Assembly: GCF_009796285.1 (NCBI RefSeq)
Contig: NZ_CP047020.1
Span: forward strand, 186,001 to 250,000
DNA from: Streptomyces broussonetiae
GTDB taxonomy: Bacteria; Actinomycetota; Actinomycetes; Streptomycetales; Streptomycetaceae
DNA length: 64,000 nt
Reading direction: 5' to 3'
Below, in pieces: positions 54,079-62,584 of the stretch. Numbering within the stretch: the first letter of the stretch is position 1; each line of letters begins with the position of its first letter. The position numbers and the translations under genes were made by a program. The notes below the pieces were generated by a model. That model was not told the origin of the DNA. It worked only from the letters and a program-made list of their open reading frames with translations, and ran no database searches.

Positions 54079-55056
54079 ATGGAGGGAGTGCGCCATCTGT
54101 TGAACGAAAAGGACAGTCGGATCGCCGCCGCGATGCTGGCCTCTCCGCGTGCCTCGTGGCGCACGGTCGGCCGAGTCCTGGGCCTCTCGGAGCGCACTGT
54201 CGTACGCCGGGCGGCACCGCTGTTCGGCGACGGGACGCTGCGGGCCACGGCCGTACGCAACCCTGTGCACTTCCCCGAGCTGATTCCGCTGGCCCTGCGC
54301 ATCCGCTGCCGGCCCAACCGGATCAGCGCCATCGCCGCCACCCTCGCCCGCCGGCCCGACACCATCTGGGTCGACGTCCTCGGCGGCGGCGACGAGATCT
54401 GCACCGTCCTGTTCCTGGACGGACCGGACGCCCGCAACAACCTGCTGCTGCGCGACCTGCCCGCCACCCCCGCGGTCCAGTCCTGGACCTCGCACGTCCT
54501 CCTGCGGGTCTTCCCGGCCGCCTTCGACTGGAGCGGCGGCCTGCTGACACAGACCGAACTGACCAGCCTGCGGCCCGACCTGTCCGCGGCACCTACCCAC
54601 CCCGTCCTCCAGCCCCTCGACCACCAGCTGATCACCGCACTGATCGAGGACGGCCGAGCCTCCTACACCGACCTCGCCCGCCGCGCCAACACCACCGCCC
54701 TGACCGCTCGCCGCCGGGTAGAGGCACTGGTGGGCGGCCAGGTCCTCAGACTCGCGACCGAAGTCGATCTCGCCCGGCTGGGCATCCGGACCGAGGCCCT
54801 TCTGTGGATCACCGTCGCACCTGGCGGACTGGAGGAGACGGGCCAGCAGCTCAGCCGCCACCCACAGGTCCGCTTCGCCTCCGCCACCACCGGCTCGGCC
54901 AACCTCCTTGTGGCCGTCGCGGCAACCGACCTCGACGCGCTCTACCACTTCCTGAGCGAGACCATCGGCGCCCTCGAACACATCACCACCCTTGAGGTCA
55001 CCCCCATCCTGACCGGGGTGAAGAGGACCGGCCTGGTCCGCCCGGGCAGCCTCTGA
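54079..55056 (+). CDS. Lrp/AsnC-family regulator, double-domain form
   Basis: 325 residues, twice the usual size: two HTH-AsnC/RAM units. First HTH about 8-50 (SPRASWRTVGRVLGLSERTV), first RAM domain to about 150; second HTH about 185-230 (QLITALIEDGRASYTDLARR, ANTTALTARRRVEALV) and second RAM domain (ALLWITVAPGGLEETGQQLS, VAVAATDLDALYHFLSETIG). Such fused forms are common in Streptomyces and sense amino acids or related metabolites. Divergent from the esterase operon, which it likely controls. Confidence 0.88.
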   Translation: MEGVRHLLNEKDSRIAAAMLASPRASWRTVGRVLGLSERTVVRRAAPLFGDGTLRATAVRNPVHFPELIPLALRIRCRPNRISAIAATLARRPDTIWVDVLGGGDEICTVLFLDGPDARNNLLLRDLPATPAVQSWTSHVLLRVFPAAFDWSGGLLTQTELTSLRPDLSAAPTHPVLQPLDHQLITALIEDGRASYTDLARRANTTALTARRRVEALVGGQVLRLATEVDLARLGIRTEALLWITVAPGGLEETGQQLSRHPQVRFASATTGSANLLVAVAATDLDALYHFLSETIGALEHITTLEVTPILTGVKRTGLVRPGSL

Positions 55057-55230
55057 GCCGATCACAGGTTCCGGGTAGGCAGGACCTCACGTCCGTTCGG
55101 CTGCGGACAACGGACAAGAACAAGCCCTGTCAAGCACGAAACCGATCACCCCGCCCTCACTGATCAGCGCCTGATCCGGATCATGCGGTGGCCGGGATGC
55201 CGAGTTCGGCGAGCAGGACGCGCGATCGCC

Positions 55231-55530
55231 TCACAGGCTGCCGGGTCGGACCAGACCGGTCCGTTTGACCCCGGACAGGATGGGTGTGACCTCGATGGTG
55301 GAAATGTGTGAGGGCGCCGATGATGTCGCTCATGAAGTGGTAGAGCGCGTTGAGGTCGGCTGCGGCGACGGCACACGGGGACGCTGGCCGGGCCGGTGGT
55401 GGCGGAGGCGAAGCGGACCTGTGGGTGGCGGCTGAGCTGTTGTCCGGTCTCCTCCAGTCCGCCAGGTGCGACGGTGATCCACAGCAGGGCTTCGGTGCGG
55501 ACGCCCAGCCGCGAGGGCAAATCGGTCGAG
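55231..55530 (-). pseudogene. Inverted remnant of a second Lrp-type regulator
   Basis: On the minus strand RLGVRTEALLWITVAPGGLE, then ETGQQLSRHPQVRFASATTG, copies the C-terminal part of the 54079 gene, then breaks into other frames, ending with the same GSL-stop region at 55231. Long blocks are identical in DNA to 54775-55056, in inverted orientation, with small indels. Confidence 0.8.
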
Positions 55531-55555
55531 CTCCCGACCCGACTCACTTCGGGGC

Positions 55556-56734
55556 CTACGAGCCTTGCTCTGTGAGTGTGACCTTCCGGCCCGCGCGCGC
55601 CGCCTCTCGGATCCGCTCCAGCATGCGGTGTCGCCGGACGGCGTGCCGGAAGTCGGGAACGCCCTCCTCATCTGGCGCAAGGTTCCCGGTGATCTGGTCG
55701 CGCAGAAGCGCGTACTCGTGGGCGACGTTGCAGGCGGGCTCGGTGGATCGCTCGGTCCATTGCGTCAGCGACCGCTGATAGCGGGCGGGAACCGCTAGCT
55801 CGGCCAACGTGCCGTCCTCTCCCCGGGCTCCGCTGAGCCGCAGCCCCCCGTACCACCACTGAGCCTGGTCGGCCTTGACGACGAGATCGCCGTCCGTGCC
55901 GTTGATCTCCCAGTGAAACGCGGTGGCGCGTGAGGTCCCACCGCGGATGTGCATTGCGGCTACGGCCCCCGACTCCAGCACCCCGGTGACGGCGATCTGG
56001 TCCTCTGCAGTCTTGGCCGCGACCGCCCCGCTCGTGACGTGGGTGACCTCCGGGCGCAGGTTTTCGATGAGAGCCGACACCTCACGGAACTCCCCGAGCA
56101 CCATGGTCAGCGCGTCGACCGAGTGCCCGAAGGGGATCGACAGCAGCGTGGCGCCGCTGGTGACGTCCAGCACGTACGCATAGTTGTCGTCGTAGGTGGC
56201 GCCGCCGATCCAGCCCGACCCGAGCATGCTGGTCGACAGCACCCGCCCCACGTAGCCGTCGGCGACCAGGTCCCGCAGATACCGCAGTGGCGGAGCCGAC
56301 CGGGCCTGCAGGCCGACGGCCGTGAGCACACTCCTGCGATGCGCGAGGCCGGCCAACTCCTCGGCCTGCGCGAGGTCGGCACCGAGCGGCCACTCGCTGA
56401 ACACCATCTTTCCCGCTTCCAGCGCGGGACGGATGAGCTCCAGGTGATGCGGAACCTTCACCGTCACCACCACGAGATCGACTTCCTCACTGCGGGCCAG
56501 CTCCTCCGCGCTGCCGTAGGCCAGCGGCACCGCATACTTCTCGCCGGCCGCACGCGCGGATTCGGCGCTGCTGGCGCTCAGCGCCCGCAACTCGTATCCA
56601 TCGAGCCCGGCCAGTGCCGGCACATGGGCAGCGGCCGCCCACCCGCCGCTCGCGCTCAGACCCACGACACCGACGCGGATCGGCTCCCGATGAGGGGAAG
56701 TGGACGTCATGTGCGCCCCGGCGTTCGCGGTCAT
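55556..56734 (-). CDS. Gfo/Idh/MocA-family oxidoreductase
   Basis: 392 residues, NAD(P)-dependent. Rossmann start IRVGVVGLSASGGWAAAAHV; VVVTVKVPHHLELIRPALEA then GKMVFSEWPLG, where Trp replaces the Lys of the usual EKP motif as in Gal80-like members. This change may mean altered catalysis or a regulatory role. C-terminal beta-sheet domain follows (SGAVAAMHIRGGTSRATAFH). ATG 56734 is taken; starts at 56839 and 56764 are possible. It is downstream of the P450 gene on the same strand after about 220 bases. A DNA scrap of a relative is at 36345-36402. Confidence 0.8.
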   Translation of the reverse strand: MTANAGAHMTSTSPHREPIRVGVVGLSASGGWAAAAHVPALAGLDGYELRALSASSAESARAAGEKYAVPLAYGSAEELARSEEVDLVVVTVKVPHHLELIRPALEAGKMVFSEWPLGADLAQAEELAGLAHRRSVLTAVGLQARSAPPLRYLRDLVADGYVGRVLSTSMLGSGWIGGATYDDNYAYVLDVTSGATLLSIPFGHSVDALTMVLGEFREVSALIENLRPEVTHVTSGAVAAKTAEDQIAVTGVLESGAVAAMHIRGGTSRATAFHWEINGTDGDLVVKADQAQWWYGGLRLSGARGEDGTLAELAVPARYQRSLTQWTERSTEPACNVAHEYALLRDQITGNLAPDEEGVPDFRHAVRRHRMLERIREAARAGRKVTLTEQGS

Positions 56735-56957
56735 CTGCTCTCTCATCTCAAAGCGGCCCATAGCCATGGAGGACACGGTCTGAGCAACACGGTCAGTTAC
56801 ACGTCGATCGGCTTGCCGTTCGTTACAGCGGAACCTCACTCGGCGAGCTCGCTCCGCCGCGCCCTGCCCAGCGGCACGTCGGTGCCTCCGAACCGGCCGA
56901 GGAACAACCGAACGAACGACCGGCGCTGCTCTACTTCGCGTCCTGGGGCGAGGCGGT

Positions 56958-58184
56958 TCATCGCGTCTGCGGCGACGGGGCCAGCTCGATGGGAAGGTGC
57001 CGGGGGCCCCGCAACACGGCGCTGTTCCGGTAGGGAGGAGGGTCTTCGACCAGAGTTGCGGTGGTGAGATGGGGAAGGAGTGCTACCAGGGCGATCTGGG
57101 CTTCGACCCGGGCGAGGGGTGCGCCGTAGCAGATGTGGATGCCGCTGCCGAATCCGAGGTGCTGGTTGTCCCGGCGGGTGGGGTCGAACCGGTCGGGATC
57201 GCGGAATCGCTTGGGGTCACGGTTGCCCGAGGCCAACACGAGTAGCACGGGTACGCCCTTGGGGATGGTCGTGCCGGCGACGTCGACGTGGGTGAGGGGA
57301 ATACGCTCCAGCAAGTGGACGGGGGGCTCGTAGCGCAGCAGTTCCTCCACTGCGCCAGGAAGCAGGTCGGGTTCATGGCGCAGGCGCGCCAGCTGGTCGG
57401 GGTGGCGCAGCAGGGTGAGGACGCCGTTGGTGATCAGATTGACCGTGGTCTCGTGTCCAGCGACGAGCAGCAGCACGGCGGTGGCCGCCAGTTCCTCGCG
57501 GGTGAGCCCTCCGCTCGGGTCCGGGTCGTTGACGAACGCGGACAGCATGTCGTCACCCGGGCGGCCGCGGCGCTGCTCGGCGAGGTCCACCAGGTAGCGG
57601 CCCATCTGCGCCCGGGCCTGGTTGCCGGCCCGTTGGCTCGTGCCGAGGTCCTCACCGGGCCGGATGTCGCCGGAGTCGATGATGGCGTTGGACCACTCGC
57701 GGAAGGTCGGCTCGTCTTCGCGCGGTACACCAAGGAGTCGGCAGATGACGGAGACGGGCAGGGGATAGGCGAAGTCGTCGACGACGTCGACTCGCGTACG
57801 GCCCTGGAGCGACTCGATCAGTTCGTCGGTGATCCGGGTGATCTCGTCTCGCATCGCGTCGATCCGACCCGGACTGTGCGGGGGACCGAACGGCCGTGTG
57901 GCCAGACTGCGCAGCCTGCGGTGTTCGGGGTCATCGAGCCGGATGAAAGGGCGGGGCTCTTCCTCATCCGCAGGCAGGCCGCTGTACGTGCCGGCGCGGT
58001 TGCGGCGGTCCGAGCTGAGCCGTGGGTTGTGGAACAGGGCGACAATGTCGTAGTACCCGCCAACCAGGTAGCTGCCGTCCGTCTGCCGCGCCACGCCCGC
58101 CTCGCGGAGTTCCGCGTACAGCGGGTACGGGTCGGGGCGGTTGGCGTAGTCGGTGATCCGCTCCAGCAGGGTGTCGACAGCCAT
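56958..58184 (-). CDS. Cytochrome P450, class I
   Basis: 408 residues, soluble bacterial P450. I-helix oxygen groove VAGHETTVNLI, K-helix EELLRYEPP (ExxR), heme loop FGSGIHICYGAPLAR with Cys352. It oxidises a small hydrophobic substrate using electrons from the ferredoxin and reductase encoded just upstream, so the three are one electron-transfer system. GAGGAG precedes ATG 58184, 35 bases after the reductase stop. CYP family cannot be named from sequence alone. Confidence 0.92.
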   Translation of the reverse strand: MAVDTLLERITDYANRPDPYPLYAELREAGVARQTDGSYLVGGYYDIVALFHNPRLSSDRRNRAGTYSGLPADEEEPRPFIRLDDPEHRRLRSLATRPFGPPHSPGRIDAMRDEITRITDELIESLQGRTRVDVVDDFAYPLPVSVICRLLGVPREDEPTFREWSNAIIDSGDIRPGEDLGTSQRAGNQARAQMGRYLVDLAEQRRGRPGDDMLSAFVNDPDPSGGLTREELAATAVLLLVAGHETTVNLITNGVLTLLRHPDQLARLRHEPDLLPGAVEELLRYEPPVHLLERIPLTHVDVAGTTIPKGVPVLLVLASGNRDPKRFRDPDRFDPTRRDNQHLGFGSGIHICYGAPLARVEAQIALVALLPHLTTATLVEDPPPYRNSAVLRGPRHLPIELAPSPQTR

Positions 58185-58219
58185 CGACGGGCTCCTCGTG
58201 ACAGGGAAGAACGGAAGGG

Positions 58220-59602
58220 TCAGCCGGCGGCCCGGACCACGGTCAGCCGGCGGTCCGGCAGGTGACCGGTCAGCGCGACGGTGGGGCCGTGGGACAGCCC
58301 CCTTGGATCCGGCACGTCGGAGGGAAGCGCGAATTCGGTCACCAGCGGATGGCCGTCGGCCGCGCCGGGCGCGGGCGGGAACGGGGCGGCGGCCTCGATC
58401 AGGCCCTGGTAGTACTCCAGCCACTTGGCCATGTTGACGGTGACGGCGGCAGTGATGCGGCCCCGGTAACCGTAGACCGCCACCAGACGGCGTTCACTGA
58501 GCGAGCCCTGGGCAATGACCACCTGGTCGGAGTAGGTAGGGACACCCACGGACTTGATGTTGACCCCGAACTGACTCGACCAGAAGACCGGAACCGCGAG
58601 GTGGGGACGCCGCGGCGGCCCGGAACTGATCATGTTGTGGGCCGCCACCTCGGCCTGCGCGACCGCGTTGCCCCAGTGCTCCAAGGAGAGCATCTGGTAG
58701 TCGAAGAGCGGATGGGGGAAGCGGGAGACGTCACCCGCCACGAACACGTCGTCGGTGACGATCCCGTACATGTCGAAGGCGCGGCACCCCGCGTCACAGG
58801 CGACCCCGTGCGGGCCCGCCGCCAGCCCGGAATCCGCCAGCCACTCGACGTTGCGGACCGCACCCATGGCGATGACGCACACGTCCGCGTCGATGTGGCT
58901 GCCGTCGGAGAGATCGGCTCCGGTGAACCGCCCGCCGTCGTTCCCGCACAGCGCGGTGACCGTCACTCCGCAGCGCAGGTCCACGCCGTGGGCCCGCTGC
59001 AGGCCGGCCGCGAACCTCGCCAGCGTGCCGCCGAGGGCGCCCACCAGCGGTGCGGTACCACGTTCTGCAACCGTGACCTCGATGCCCCGCTCCCGGCAGG
59101 CCGAGGCGATCTCCGAACCGGTGAAGCCAGCGCCGATGACCAGCACCCGGCGCGGCCCGGCGGCCAGCCGCTCGGCCAGGCACCCGGCGTCGTCACGCGT
59201 TCGCAGGGTGAAGACTCCGTCCAGGGCAGCCTGCTCCGGTCGGGGCCAGGGGCGCGCCCGGGTTCCGGTGGCGATCAGCAGCCGGTCGTAGGGCAGGGAC
59301 TCGCCGTCGGCCAGCAGGACCTGACGGCCGACCGGGTCGAGCCCCGTGGCACGCACTCCGAGGCGCCAGTCGGCGTCCGGGTCGCGGCGCATCGGCAGCC
59401 CGGTAGTGTCCGCCGCCGACATGCCGAGCAAAACCTGCTTGGACAGCGGCGGTCTGTCGTAGGGCGGGTGGGGCTCGTCCCCGACCACGGCCAGGGAGCC
59501 GGTGAAGCCCCTCTCGCGCAGTGCCTCAGCGGCCCGCAACCCGGCCAGCGACGCGCCGACGATGACGATGGGGCCCTCCCGAAGGTCACCGGGCCCGGGC
59601 AC
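58220..59602 (-). CDS. Ferredoxin reductase (FAD, NADH-dependent)
   Basis: 460 residues, putidaredoxin-reductase type. FAD loop VIVGASLAGLRAAEALRERG (about 13-32), PPYDRPPLSKQVLLG, NAD loop VLVIGAGFTGSEIASACRER (about 153-172), second FAD site DVFVAGDVSRFPHPLFDYQM. It carries electrons from NAD(P)H to the adjacent ferredoxin. GTG 59602 start overlaps the ferredoxin gene by 17 bases. Confidence 0.9.
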   Translation of the reverse strand: MPGPGDLREGPIVIVGASLAGLRAAEALRERGFTGSLAVVGDEPHPPYDRPPLSKQVLLGMSAADTTGLPMRRDPDADWRLGVRATGLDPVGRQVLLADGESLPYDRLLIATGTRARPWPRPEQAALDGVFTLRTRDDAGCLAERLAAGPRRVLVIGAGFTGSEIASACRERGIEVTVAERGTAPLVGALGGTLARFAAGLQRAHGVDLRCGVTVTALCGNDGGRFTGADLSDGSHIDADVCVIAMGAVRNVEWLADSGLAAGPHGVACDAGCRAFDMYGIVTDDVFVAGDVSRFPHPLFDYQMLSLEHWGNAVAQAEVAAHNMISSGPPRRPHLAVPVFWSSQFGVNIKSVGVPTYSDQVVIAQGSLSERRLVAVYGYRGRITAAVTVNMAKWLEYYQGLIEAAAPFPPAPGAADGHPLVTEFALPSDVPDPRGLSHGPTVALTGHLPDRRLTVVRAAG

Positions 59603-59801
59603 CGGCGGTCACCGCCTCACCCACGAGGATCGCCTGGACCGGGCACGCTGCAGCGGCCTGGCGCACGCGCTCCAGCTGCTCGTCCGGGACTTCCTGGCGG
59701 TACAGCAGCGCTTCCTCGCCATGCAGCTCGAACATCTCCGGTGCGAGAAACACGCACTGCGCATACGCCTGGCAGCGGGTGAGGTCCACGACGATCCGCA
59801 T
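59586..59801 (-). CDS. Ferredoxin, single 3Fe-4S/4Fe-4S cluster
   Basis: 71 residues: MRIVVDLTRCQAYAQCVFLA, then ACPVQAI. Cysteines at 10, 16 and about 54 with Ala replacing a middle ligand give the 3-Cys pattern of P450-partner ferredoxins (Cx5C...CP). It shuttles electrons from the reductase to the P450. First gene of the operon. Confidence 0.88.
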   Translation of the reverse strand: MRIVVDLTRCQAYAQCVFLAPEMFELHGEEALLYRQEVPDEQLERVRQAAAACPVQAILVGEAVTAGARAR

Positions 59802-60278
59802 CCCAGGCCTCTCCCTCCGTCGCCTCGAGCCCTCTGTCTCTTTTTAGGCTCCGGAACGCGCCAGGTGCCAGCCCGGCTACTCCGTCGGGGCCGGATCCAG
59901 CGGGCAAGGTGTTCGAGAACGCGCAGGCGGGCCGGAATGAGGCTGCGATCGGGCACCAGGAACGGAGGCGCTGCGAAAGGGATGAGTGTGGGGATCACCG
60001 GCGCCGACCCGACCGCAGGTACACGATCACACAGAGCTCTACCATCACGTCAGCCTCGCCCAGACGGGCCCTGACCGCACGCCGATGAATGCAGACCGAC
60101 AGTGGCCGGCACGGCCACCGGATGCTTTGGGAAGCGGTCATCGTCTCGCCTGCTGCTGCCGTAACTACACCGCGTCAACCGCTCACGCCAGGATCAGAAA
60201 CAGCTTCTTTGCAGGTCGAGGCAGACATCGTGGGCATGGGCGTCGGGTTTGGCATATCCATCGCGGCCCAGCCCAAAG
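59802..60278. other. Region without a recognised gene
   Basis: About 480 bases upstream of the ferredoxin. Frames here are Arg-rich and without family character. It should contain the P450 operon promoter. Confidence 0.4.
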
Positions 60279-61019
60279 TCATCCGATCGCGAGCTGTCCG
60301 CCGCGTGCCTCGAGAACCGCGCCGGTGATGTAGCTGGCGCGGGACGAAACAAGGAACACAACCGCTTCCGCGATTTCCTCCGGGTCTGCGACCCGCCCCA
60401 GTACGGTGGTTCGCCCGATCGCCTGGAGGGTTTCACCTCCCATCTCCTCCGTCCCGGGGGTATGGACAGGGCCCGGAGCCACGGCGTTCACGCGGACGCC
60501 CTGGGCGCCGAACTCGTCAGCCCATACTCGTGTGAGAAGTTCGAGTGCAGCTTTGGAGGCCCCGTAAGCGCCCGATTCCCGCACCGGCGTGGTCGCCGCC
60601 GCTGTACTCACATTCACGATGACGCCACGCCCCCGCTCAGCCATTCCCGGAGCGAGGGCACCGACCAGGAGCATCGGCGCGCGTGAGTTGACGGCCATCT
60701 GACCGTCGAACATCTCGGCGGTGGTGTCCGGCGTACTGGCGAACCGGTAGATACCGGCGTTGTTGATCAGAACGTCCACCTCGCCTGCTTCAGCGGCAAG
60801 ACGCAGGACGTCTTCAGAGCTACTCAGATCCGCAGCAACGAACCGAGCCTTCCCGCCCGCGGCAGCGATCTCTTTGACGGTCTCCGCACCCCGCTGCTCG
60901 TCCCGCCCGTGGACGATGACCGAGGCCCCCAACGCTGCCAGGCGCAGGGCCACGGCCCGGCCGATGCCGGCGGTAGCGCCGGTGACAAGAGCGGTGGATC
61001 CGTCCAGTTCTGCAGCCAT
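60279..61019 (-). CDS. Short-chain dehydrogenase/reductase (FabG-like)
   Basis: 246 residues, classical SDR. TGATAGIG cofactor loop about 14-21, NNAG in VDVLINNAGIYRF, catalytic Ser in VNVSTAAATTP, YxxxK in YGASKAALELL. PGPVHTPGTEEMGGE follows. A GGAGGAG site is 6 bases before ATG 61019. NADP preference is suggested by HGRDEQRG after beta-2. No obvious operon partner; function unknown. Confidence 0.9.
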   Translation of the reverse strand: MAAELDGSTALVTGATAGIGRAVALRLAALGASVIVHGRDEQRGAETVKEIAAAGGKARFVAADLSSSEDVLRLAAEAGEVDVLINNAGIYRFASTPDTTAEMFDGQMAVNSRAPMLLVGALAPGMAERGRGVIVNVSTAAATTPVRESGAYGASKAALELLTRVWADEFGAQGVRVNAVAPGPVHTPGTEEMGGETLQAIGRTTVLGRVADPEEIAEAVVFLVSSRASYITGAVLEARGGQLAIG

Positions 61020-61509
61020 GAAAAGCTCCTCCAAGCCGAGAGGAACGACATGCTGTCGGTTGTTCCTCGTGTAACTGATGATCCTGATGGTTCATGCCAT
61101 GGCGACGACGGACCCACGCCGGACAGATCGTTGATCATGGTCCAGCCCGGGGCCGTGGCCCACGCGGTCTTGGGAGGCCGGCGAGCTCGCCTTCGCTGAT
61201 CACGTCCGCGGGCGACTGGTACGCGCCGTACTGCCGCCGGGGGGTGGAGGCGCCACCCCCGTTGTCCGGCGTGCCAATGCCCCGGCCCTGACGGTGACGC
61301 AGACTTCCGGGTACCCGGCCGGCGAGCGTGACGGCCCCGCTCGGGCGCCTGGCGCGGCTGCTCGACGTCCCGCCGGAACTCGCCCATAGCAGTCCGGCAT
61401 ACGGCTCTCGCGCGACGGCCATGGGGCCGGGCGGCCTGTGTGCGCACCAGGCACTCGGTGCGGCTGTGAGCCTCGCTGCACGTCCGCAGACGTCGGCGGT
61501 GCATCGGGC
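61020..61509. other. Region without a recognised gene
   Basis: 490 bases between the SDR start and the decayed esterase. A minus-strand stretch GAYQSPADVISEGELAGLPR (about 61165-61224) looks weakly coding; otherwise nothing. Confidence 0.35.
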
Positions 61510-62525
61510 ACGTGTCCCGTGACCGTGGGGCTTCAGCTTGCCAGTGGTAAGTGGAGGAGGAGTGCGCTGTGTGCTGCGGCCAGGGGGTGTCGGTGGTGGG
61601 GGCGCCGGTGCGGATGAAGCCGAGCCAGGCGGTGCACACACGGCGGCCGAGGGACTCGATGTCCTGCGGGCGGGCGCCGGCGAGCATCGGGGCGTCGGCC
61701 CAGTCGGCGTCGGCGCCGAAGAGGAAGCGCAGTTCGATGCAGTGGGCGGCGCCGAAGACGGAGTCGGGGGCGGCGGCGCCGAACCGGTAGGCCCATACGC
61801 GGGCGCCCGCCTCACTGAGCTGGACGGCCGGCTTACGGGAGGGACGGGCGAAGGCGAACTCCCTCGCGGCGTGTTCCACGCCGTCGGCGGCGAGCGCGGA
61901 GCCCGGGACGGGACCTCGCGCACCCGGCGCGGCACCGGGTTCACGGCGTTGAAGGCGGCCATCTCCCGTTCGGTGATGCCGATGGTGATGCCGATGGTGA
62001 TGCCGATGGTGACGTCCAGGCCGGGTTCCCGGCGGGTGAGAACGTCGGTCCAAGCCGCGCCGTCCGGGAGCGGGCCGACGCCCCCGACCGGCACGAACGG
62101 TGGACGGAGTTGAGCCCGAGCCTGCCGGCGGCCTCTCGGGCGACGGCGCTCTGGGCGCCCAGGGTGTCCGACACCGGGGCACCGTGCGGATTCGTGCCGA
62201 GCCGGGAGAGGAAACGCTCGGCGGCGCGCTTGGCGTAGTCGGCCTCGCCGAGGCTCAGCCCTGCCGAGGTGCTGTTCACGATGGCACCGTGGAACAGGCC
62301 CTCGGTCCCGGGCATGCCCAACAGGCCCTGCACGCTGTGGGCGCTCGCGGGCCGGCCGGCCAGGGTGACATGGCCGGTGTGCCCCGCCGAACGAGGCGAT
62401 GCCGTCCCGCACCCACCGCAGCGCCGCCAGCTGGTCGGAGACGCCGAGGTTGCCCTCGGGGATCCCCGGGGAGCGCAGACAGCCGAAAGCGCCGAGCCGG
62501 TAGTCGACCGAGACGACGATCACGG
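61510..62525 (-). pseudogene. Decayed type-B carboxylesterase
   Basis: Recognisable in at least three frames: VIVVSVDYRLGAFGCLRSPG and SDQLAALRWVRDGIASFGG (start of the catalytic domain), then MQGLLGMPGTEGLFHGAIVN, and the C-terminal part VWAYRFGAAAPDSVFGAAHC, ELRFLFGADADWADAPML. The nucleophile GxSAG has become unreadable (a shift at the GRPAS region). The N-terminal ~100 residues are missing. A tandem repeat expansion lies within it. Confidence 0.75.
61972..62010 (-). repeat. 12-bp tandem repeat, about three copies
   Basis: Unit GGTGATGCCGAT repeats about three times plus a partial. On the minus strand it codes for IGIT repeats (TIGITIGITIGIT) inside the esterase remnant. A single unit would be the normal protein sequence. 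Confidence 0.8.
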
Positions 62526-62584
62526 CGTCCGACCGACTGGTCGGGCGATCCGATCGGCGGTTCGAACCTCCTGCAGACCCACAG

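Noticed and set aside
58262..59782. 506-codon plus-strand frame over the ferredoxin reductase
   Set aside because: Antisense of a gene with two Rossmann loops; its product is Arg/Gly-rich.
61972..62010. Direct repeats as a CRISPR array
   Set aside because: Units are 12 bp with no spacers and lie within an esterase reading frame.
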